Notes under the pieces: generated by a model | What the model saw: the letters and a program-made list of their open reading frames with translations, nothing else | Told to the model about the DNA's origin: nothing | Database searches by the model: none | Part shown: in pieces, positions 21,970 through 30,200 of the stretch | Layout: every line of letters begins with the position of its first letter | How positions within the stretch are numbered: the first letter of the stretch is position 1 | Origin: Serripes groenlandicus | Lineage: Eukaryota > Mollusca > Bivalvia > Cardiida > Cardiidae | Reading direction: 5' to 3' | DNA length: 64,000 nt | NCBI GenBank assembly: GCA_031761405.1 | Contig: JASEVX010000001.1 | Coordinates: 204,031,675-204,095,674 of the forward strand | Program-made: the position numbers and the translations under genes

Positions 21970-23210
21970 CTACCACGGAGAATAACCCATGCCGTTGTAT
22001 TTATAAATAGAATTTGACGATCACGATTTCTCTGCAAATGAGTCACTCTCATTTTAAATGCATCTTATGACGCAAATATTTTTTTTTTAATTCGTTATAC
22101 TATATTTATGTGGCTGACAAGACACAAAGAAAATATAAAACAAATGTGACGCGCATATTGACCTACATTTGAAAAGCCAATGTGTATATATTCCTACTCG
22201 TTATACTATTTCTTCAAAGGAACATGAAATTAGCCTTTTCGGATAAACATTGAACTTTATATATTTATTCTTTCATAATTTAATTGAAATTATACTTTCA
22301 TCAGGTTTGATTTACATTATACAAGTTTATAAATGTGGTACTATATTTAGGCGTAGGATTATATCGGTGTGATTTGGTCAGAAGTAGATCCTTATGGTTA
22401 AATAACTTATTTTGACCTTTGCTATTACTCCGCGTATTTTATTTTAAAAACACAATTACATTTCATTTCCAAATTCTCTTTGAATAGAAGAACCAAATAA
22501 GAAAACAAAGACGATATAAATATATAATTATTTCAAAAATCGTGATACATTTGAAAAGTAAGAGCAAGTATTAAGTACTACTTTCAGGGCGTATGAAATT
22601 TAGGAACTTTTACATAAGACGTATGGCTTCAGAAAGCTATATCTATATTTATTTGGACAAGTCCAAACAAATAAAAACAATTTAAATGTGTCTAAAGTTG
22701 TGTAACAACGGTAAAAGATGTACATATTTTGTATATTGTTGTTTCTTAAATCAGTTTATACAATTTATTCAATCATAAAGGCTGTTTTTTCAAACATATT
22801 ACAGAGTTTTTCTTTACAATAATATTTGTTGGTTGCTCCCTTTTCGATTACGATACCCCATGGTACAAAATTAAAACCTATCCCATACGCTTCCACGCGG
22901 CGTCAACAATATCGACGCACTAGTGCAGATTAGTCGTGATTGAACGATACGACATTTTGTAGAATTGTGTTCAGAAATTAGCCAATCACAGTACGACTAT
23001 CTATAATCCTATCCTTTCAAATGATTGGTTACTTGACGAAACAAAATGGTGTTTTTGCAATCCATTTTATTTTGAAAAGACAAAAGGTCCGAAATCCGAT
23101 AGAAGTACGCGATCTTTTACAGGCAAAAAAGCGTAGCGACTTTAAATCGTGATTATTCTTTGTATTTGCCACTTACGGTAGTCTGTCATGTAACATTCAT
23201 GATTGATTCA
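21970..23210. other. Intergenic, nothing recognised
   Basis: AT-rich; no long frame and no repeat structure seen. Confidence 0.5.
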
Positions 23211-23214
23211 TGAT

Positions 23215-23462
23215 TGATTCGGGTTTAACGCCGTTTTCCACATTTTTCGGTCAAATTTCTGCGGCCAGTTCACCTACATATGTATTTCCTAGTTGTTCAA
23301 ACCAGTACTCCACTCAACAGTCTTGCTAAGCAACTGGCTGCTTTTCCACATAAACTATAAGTCCCTTGTCAAACTTCGGAAAAAATGTTGGCCGAGCTGG
23401 GGTTCGAACAACCACTGGATAGATGAACCACGTTGTTACCAACTGAGCTAACCGCGGCCTGT
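23215..23462 (-). mobile_element. tRNA-headed SINE (long type)
   Basis: GGGTTTAACGCCGTTTTCCA at one end and GAGCTAACCGCGGCCT (inverse head) at the other. Confidence 0.75.
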
Positions 23463-23867
23463 CATGTGTAAGATTACATTTCAATATTAAAGACTTGGGC
23501 AAGAATTTAATGGAAAAAAGAAGTTCAAATCCGGTCGATTGCACACATTCTCGATTTATACTTTTCTCCAATATTTCAGGATTTTGAAAACGTACCCCGT
23601 TCATGTATATCACAACGGTTAGAATCGTAAACAAAACTAGATCAGACCTATTTAAAGGCTGGGTGTCATATAAAAACCGTGGTGAGATAAAATGTACATA
23701 ACTGTTATATCAATGAGGCATATATACAATGTATACACCATAAGTATGTTTATCTAGTGCTTTTAAAAGTAATATAAATGCTGTTTATGGAAAAGATGAT
23801 TTGGTAAGATTTTTCTGTGACATACCTGAAATCATCTTAAGTTACACACTAAGTAAATGTTTATGGT

Positions 23868-24113
23868 TTGGTGTTAAACGCCGCTTTCAACATTGTTTAT
23901 GTTATATCACATAGTTTCCAGGGTAAGTTACCAGTCTTACTGGTCTATTTATCCTAACATCAGCCAGTCAGTCGTAATGCTAACCAACCAACCTACAGCG
24001 CCACGGAAGGCAGCCATTTCTACCTTTTTTAATGAGGTATGACCCGGCCAGGGATCAAACCTCCCGCATCCGAGGTGGACGCTCTACCACAACACCATCG
24101 AGGAGGCCAAGTA
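23868..24113 (-). mobile_element. tRNA-headed SINE
   Basis: GTTAAACGCCGCTTTCAACA, CAGCCAGTCAGTCGTAATGC, GACCCGGCCAGGGATCAAAC, CGAGGTGGACGCTCTACCAC. Confidence 0.75.
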
Positions 24114-24313
24114 AATTATTATCTAGTGCTAAACTAATTATACTGTTTATTAGATGATTTCCGGTATGTCACAAGAAAACAACATTTTTATATTTCATAA
24201 TAATGAAGATCATGATCAGTATGTATTTATGCAGTATGATCAGGGTCTTCACTATCAGGAAATAAGAGAATGTTAGTTTTCCATTAACAGCATAATTGTA
24301 TAATGCTTTGATA

Positions 24314-26012
24314 TGGAACGCCGTGGCTGTCTTATGTTGAGACATCTCATGTTATTTTGTCAAAGTGCCATGTTATCTTGTCAATAAAACATGTTATTAT
24401 GTCAAACGTTCATGTTATTATGTCAAAGTGTCATGGTATCTTGTCAACATGAGGTGTTATTATGTCAATCGCTCATGTGATTTTGTCAATATGAGGTTTT
24501 ATTATGTCAAACTGTCATGGTATATTGTCAATGTGACATGTTATTATGTCAAACGCTCATCCTATTATGTTAAAATGCCATGTTATCTTGTCAAAATGAC
24601 GTGTTATTATCTCAAACGATCATGTTATTGTATCACAATGTCATGCTATCTTGTCAATATGACGTTTTAATATGTCAAACTGCCATGGTATATTGTCAAT
24701 GTGACGTGTTATTATGTCAAACGCTCATCCTATTATGTTAAAATGCCATGTTATCTTGTCAATATGACGGGTGATTATGTCAAACGATCATGTTATTATA
24801 TCACAATGTCATGCTTTCTTGTCAATATGACATGTTATTATGTCAAACAATCATCGTGTCAATATAACGTTTTATTATGTCAAACGCTCCTGTTATTATG
24901 TCAAAGTGACATGCTATCTTGTCACTATGACGTGTTATTATGTCAAAACCTTATGTTATTATTTAAAAGTGTCATGCTATATTGTCAATACCACGTGTTA
25001 TTATGTCAAACACTCATGTTATTATGTCAAACTGTCATGTTATTATGTCTCATGCTATATTGTCAAAATGACGTGCTATTATGTCAAACGTGTATGGTAT
25101 CTTGTCAATATGACTTTTTTTTTTATGTCAAACGCTCATGTTATGATGTCAAATTGCCACTCTATCTTGTCAATATGACCTGTTATTGTGTCAATATGGC
25201 CTGTTATTATGTCAAAGTGTCATGCAATCTTGTCAAGAAGACGTGTTAATATGTCAAACGCTCATTGTATTATGTCAAAGTGCCATGCTATCTTGTCAAA
25301 ATGACGAGTTATTATGTCAAAATGACGAGTTATTATGTCAAACGCTTATCTTATTATGTCAAATTGCCATGCTATCTTGTCAATATGACGTGTTATTATT
25401 TTAATAGAACATGCTTTTATGTCAAATGCTCATCTTATTATGTCAAAGTGCCATGATATCTTGTCAAAATGACGAGTTATTAAGTCAAACGATCATGTTA
25501 GTATGTCAACGTGTCATGGTATCTTGTCAATATGACGTGTTATAATGTCAAACGATCATGTTATTATTTTAATAGAACATACTTTTATGTCAAATGCTCA
25601 TGTTATTATGTCAAAGTGCCATGTTATCTTGTCAAAATGACGTGTTATTATGTCAAACCATCATGTTATTATGTCAACGTGTTATTATGCCAAACGATCA
25701 CGTTATTATGTTAATAGAACATGCTTTTATGTAAAATGATAATGTTATTTTGTCAAAGTGCCATGTTATCTTGTCAATTTGACGTGTTATTATGTCAAAC
25801 ATTCATGTAATTATGCCAATGTGCCATGTTATCTTGTTGACAAGATAACATGACACTTTGACATAATAACACGTCATGTCGACAAGATAACATGGCACTT
25901 TGACATAATAACATGAGCGTTTGACATAATAACATGTTCTATTGACAAGATAGCTTGACACTTTGACAAAATGACATGTTATGTCTCAACATAAGACAGC
26001 TACGGTGTTCCA
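24314..26012. mobile_element. 1.7-kb TA-flanked foldback element made of 21-bp repeats
   Basis: Ends TGGAACGCCGTGGCTGTCTT and its inverse (right half TGGAACACCGTAGCTGTCTT), extending >100 bp as an inverted repeat. The interior is about 70 units of CATGTTATTATGTCAAA.GC type (21 bp), turning over to the opposite orientation near 25,838. TA lies at both borders. Because 21 is a multiple of three, several frames stay open; they are not genes. Confidence 0.85.
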
Positions 26013-26520
26013 TAATTTAGTTGTGATTCGTTCCCGTTATTCCTTGCAATTCCTTAGTCGGTACCTACCGAGCAGGGAAAACTATTTTATTTAAATAATT
26101 AAAATATGAAAGCTTTCTCATACTACAGTCTAATTAGAATCAAGCATCACCTCATAAAGGTTTATAAGGGAAACCATTTGTTATTTTACTTATTTTTTTG
26201 CTGAATTTCTATAGAATTGAAACTAAAGAAATGGTGGTATCAAATCCGAACTCGTACCTTTCATGTTTATAATTTAGCAATCTCATAGAAAATTGAGCAA
26301 AGTCGCCTAATTTCTTCTAAATAACTTTGGTTAGAACTTAGGTTAAAGTTTCAAATTGGCACATTTTTTGTATTACAAATGTAAACCTTAGCATTGAAAT
26401 CAAAGCAAGGAACAAGTTACTTGTCCATCCAGTGTTATTTTACCTTGGGTTTTGACTTTAGCTGATGCCTGAGACAAGACAAACTCCTTAAAACCAAGTA
26501 ACTGACAAGACGAATGATTT

Positions 26521-26670
26521 TAAAGCATGACTTAAAGGGCAGCAGATGCAGTTCAATACATTTAAATAACCTGTGCAAACGGACAGGATGTAAATATTTT
26601 GAACAAGAAGGCCAAATGTACCTTTATCTTAACAAGAAGGCCAATATGTTCCTTTATTGCTCAACTGGAT
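26521..26670 (+). repeat. Dispersed ~150-bp repeat, copy 2
   Basis: Matches the copy at 18,537 apart from a few substitutions and a short deletion after CTTTATCTT. Confidence 0.75.
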
Positions 26671-26831
26671 ACTCTCCCTAAGCAGAAACACACTTTTTTC
26701 TAATCTCAAAATAATCTTTTCTAAAAATTAAGACTACCAAATTCACATTACCTTGATTGTTCATCGTAAAGTCATGCGACCTCTCCGTTCTGTTGATAAC
26801 GTATTTCGTCATTCCCGGGCAACGTTGACAT

Positions 26832-27045
26832 CACGTGATTCTATAAAACATTGTGACGTCATATGTGGCGTCGAATATAGAAATAGAGATTCAAGTCTCA
26901 AATAAATAACAATACAAAAATATACCATAAAATGAAATGAGAATGTTAGAAATTAATTCAGCAGTTTCGAGTGACAAATATTACTTATGTTCGAAAAGTA
27001 TTAATCATAATTTTGCTAACTAACTTAGACGTAGCGATGACGTCA
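26832..27045 (+). promoter_or_regulatory. Candidate promoter: E-box CACGTG (26,832) and two palindromic CREs (26,854; 27,038)
   Basis: The perfect 8-mer TGACGTCA occurs at 26,854-26,861 and 27,038-27,045, with CACGTG at 26,832-26,837, all within 350 bases upstream of the ATG of the plus-strand GARIN-like gene. The stretch 26,760-27,120 is less repeat-laden than its surroundings. CREB/CREM-type factors bind this site; in vertebrates CREM drives many spermatid genes, which would suit a GARIN relative. Use here is inference. Confidence 0.4.
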
Positions 27046-27137
27046 TAACGTTACATAGTTTCGACGTCAATTGATCGGTTGAATATCATTTCGGACAGTT
27101 TTTCCGGTTGTGTTTTATAAATTATATATAAAATAAA

Positions 27138-27143
27138 ATGTAA
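27138..27143 (+). promoter_or_regulatory. Start-stop element ATGTAA upstream of the plus-strand gene
   Basis: ATG followed directly by TAA, 31 bases before the start codon. If it lies in the transcript it is a minimal upstream ORF able to stall ribosomes. The transcription start is unknown. Confidence 0.35.
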
Positions 27144-27173
27144 AAGGGGAAGGAGAACGTGAGAACGTGTACG

Positions 27174-27289
27174 ATGCCAGGAGGGGTGCTCCAACAGTTA
27201 TTGGGGTTCGGGGAATATGACGAATTTGAAGATATCGTTATAGTGGAGGGTGAATTCGTCGAGTTCGATTCTACTAAATCTGCTTTAAG
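27174..27289 (+). CDS. Exon 1 of the plus-strand GARIN-like gene
   Basis: Encodes MPGGVLQQLLGFGEYDEFED and on to STKSAL plus two bases. Donor TTTAAG|GTACGC. The ATG at 27,174 is the first upstream ATG that opens a frame of useful length; an ATG at 27,138 is followed at once by TAA. Confidence 0.75.
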
Positions 27290-30200
27290 GTACGCCTCTT
27301 CTCTAATGTTTTGTTTATTTGCGTGACGTTTTACGCCGCTATCAATAATTAATTGTTCAGTCATATCACGGCGATTATCCTTGGCGTTCAGCTTTGCGGA
27401 TATAGCATTTCGACTGACTGGCTGGTGTCCGGATAAATAAATTTGATTTGATTTGATTTATTGGGGTTTAACGCCGTTTTTAACAATTTCTCAGTTATAT
27501 CACGGCGGCCAGTTCACCTACTCATGCATTTCCTGGTTTTCTCACACCAGTACTCCACACAACAATCTTCCCAATCAACTGGCTGCTTTTCCACATAGAC
27601 TTAGCCCATTGGTGGAAGACGAATGACGCATGTTGCATTGACTTTTGTCAATCCTCGGAAATAAAGTTGGCCGAGCCGGGATTCGAACTCACAACCCCTG
27701 GATTGACAGCCCGCGTCGCTACCGACTGAGTTACCGGGGCTCGGCCCGGATAAATAAACAAGCAGTGACTGGTGATTTACCCAGGAACCGCCGTGATATA
27801 ACTGAACAATTGTTGAAAGCGGCGTAAAACACCAGATAATCGATCAATCAATAACCTCCTTATCGTGTGCTGATGTATAAGTAGAATTTGACACTTTTAT
27901 TTTTCTGAAGGTCATGGCTCACCGACCTGACCTTCATTTAAAGCAACAAATTATTTAACACCCTTTTTCGTCTGACGCGGCTGAAGTATTGCATGTACGA
28001 AATATAGTTGAAAACATTGTGGCAAAAGGAGAAATTGGTAAATTACCCAGGAAGCGCCGAGATATAAATGAAAAAAAATGCTGAAAGCGGCGTAAAACAC
28101 CATAAAAAACCTCCATGTTCTCACAAGTAACACGACCCCCAAATTGTCAGACAAATAAACAACGCTCTACCATACACGTATTGAGTTGCTTTAGATAACG
28201 AGTGCGGGAGGTCGCGGATTCGATCCCCGGCTGGAACATACCAAAGACTTTAAAAATGGTAGTAATGGCTGCCCTGCTTGGTGCTCAGGGTTGCGGGGTT
28301 AGCATTACGACTGACTGGTGTCAGGATAAATGGACCAGTAGTACTGACAACTTACCAAGGTAACGCCATGATATCACATAAATTAATTGTTGAAAGGGGC
28401 GTGAAACACGAAACAATCAATCAATCAATGCTTTAAATAATGTTATAAACCAGCCATTATCATTTATCAGACAGGTGATACTAGGGATCTCTCCGTTCAA
28501 TATCATCAAAGCCAATCGCCACATCTCGGACTATAAGAGAAACCCGGAAGTATATTACAATACAGAAGTGGATCCCTATCTTGACGGCTTGGAGATTGAG
28601 TCCATAGTACCTTTATGTCTCCTCAGCATGAATTTCTCATCAGCGAAATATGAAATCATAGTCACTACACAGGGGGACACAAGGTGGGTTATTCAGACGT
28701 CAAAGACAGTCACGGTCCTATTCCACCAACCTTACTTAGTGATAAGTAACACTTTAAACATACTTAAGGGCAGATTTCATCATTTGAGGCGTCCCGCGAG
28801 AAAACCAACATTGTGGACTCTGCGTAGTAAAGTATCGACCCAGATCCGCCTAAGCATGCCGCGCAGGCTTACCCAGATAGACACCTTTCGCCTCCTGAGG
28901 ATATTATGAATCAGGAATCATTACTCTATACCTCTATCCCCTGAGACGGAATGTGTCGGCCCGGATCAGTCTGCGCGGACTGCGCGGGCTGATCTGGATC
29001 GATACATTACGCAGAAGCCATAATGTTGGTTTTCTCGCGGGACGGCTCAATTTTGTTATGTTTTACTAATATTTTGTAAAACATAAATGGTAACATGTAT
29101 ATGAGAACGTGACGAAGTTGACATACATTGTAACCTTGCTGACTTACAAACCCTGTTAAGAAGTTACATATATAGCATTTTAATTCGGGAATCAAAACAA
29201 ATTATGAAACATGCATTTAAGTATTTAAGTATTAGTTAGCACTAAATACGATTGGTGGAATTGAGCCCTTGTTTGTTTCTTGTAAAACGCGTAGTTCTTG
29301 ACGAATAGAACGTGTGTCCTTTCGTTGTTGTATCGAAAATAAAGTTTAAATTGATTATCCGACCTTTTTCAACTTATACGAACAACAAATGAAATCGAAT
29401 CTTTTCCCCCATGAATGACTGAATTCAATTCAACGCTTTGATTTCCTCCTTCGCTCTGAGAGTTGAGGGGCATCATGACCCTAGTACTGGTAATTAACCG
29501 GAGAAACGGTGTGATATACGGTAAATGAAATAATATTATATGCGGTGTTAAATATCTTTCGAATAAACTAGCAAATACGTTCCAATGAAATATGTTCGAC
29601 TACCTGTAGTATCGGATTGTAAAATTATATTCTTTTCGTAACCATAGTTATTCTCCAGATCGAGTCTTAATGTGTCGTCTAATCCTAAAAATAAAACATG
29701 ACTGAATCTTATTAATATGTAACTGGAATGACAATCTCATTAACCTTTTCCCTCATAAATATAAGCGCTTTCGGACGCCTCTGAAAACATAGTGACAAAA
29801 GAAGAAATTGCACAAAACGCTTGTTTTCCTTATATGTATACATGTATATAGTGAAAACTTTAAAAATCTTCTTGTCCAAAAGTACTGGCCCGATTTAGAA
29901 ATAATTTGGCACGAATGTTCCTTTGTTGACCACCTATCAAGATTGTTCAGATTATTCTGATCCTTTGAAAAAAATGGCCAACAGGCCTGAGGGGGCGGAT
30001 CTTGTTTTCCTTATATGTGTTTTGTAAATACTTTAAAAATCTTCTTGTCCGATATATAAATAATTTGGCACAATTGTTACTTAAGGGGCCCACTACCAAG
30101 CTTGTTGAAATTATTCGGATCAGTTGAAAAACGTGGCTGCTAGGGGGTGGGCTTGTTTTCCGTATATGTAAAATCTTCTTGATGAAAAGTACTGGCCTGA

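Noticed and set aside
24701..25249. 182-codon open frame rich in Cys, Tyr, Leu and Gln
   Set aside because: It is a by-product of the 21-bp repeat in a foldback element; no splice sites, no conserved codon pattern.
28684..28909. Extension of exon 2 frame of the plus-strand gene past the donor
   Set aside because: Runs into a MITE (28,786-29,048); the GTGGGT donor restores phase with exon 3.
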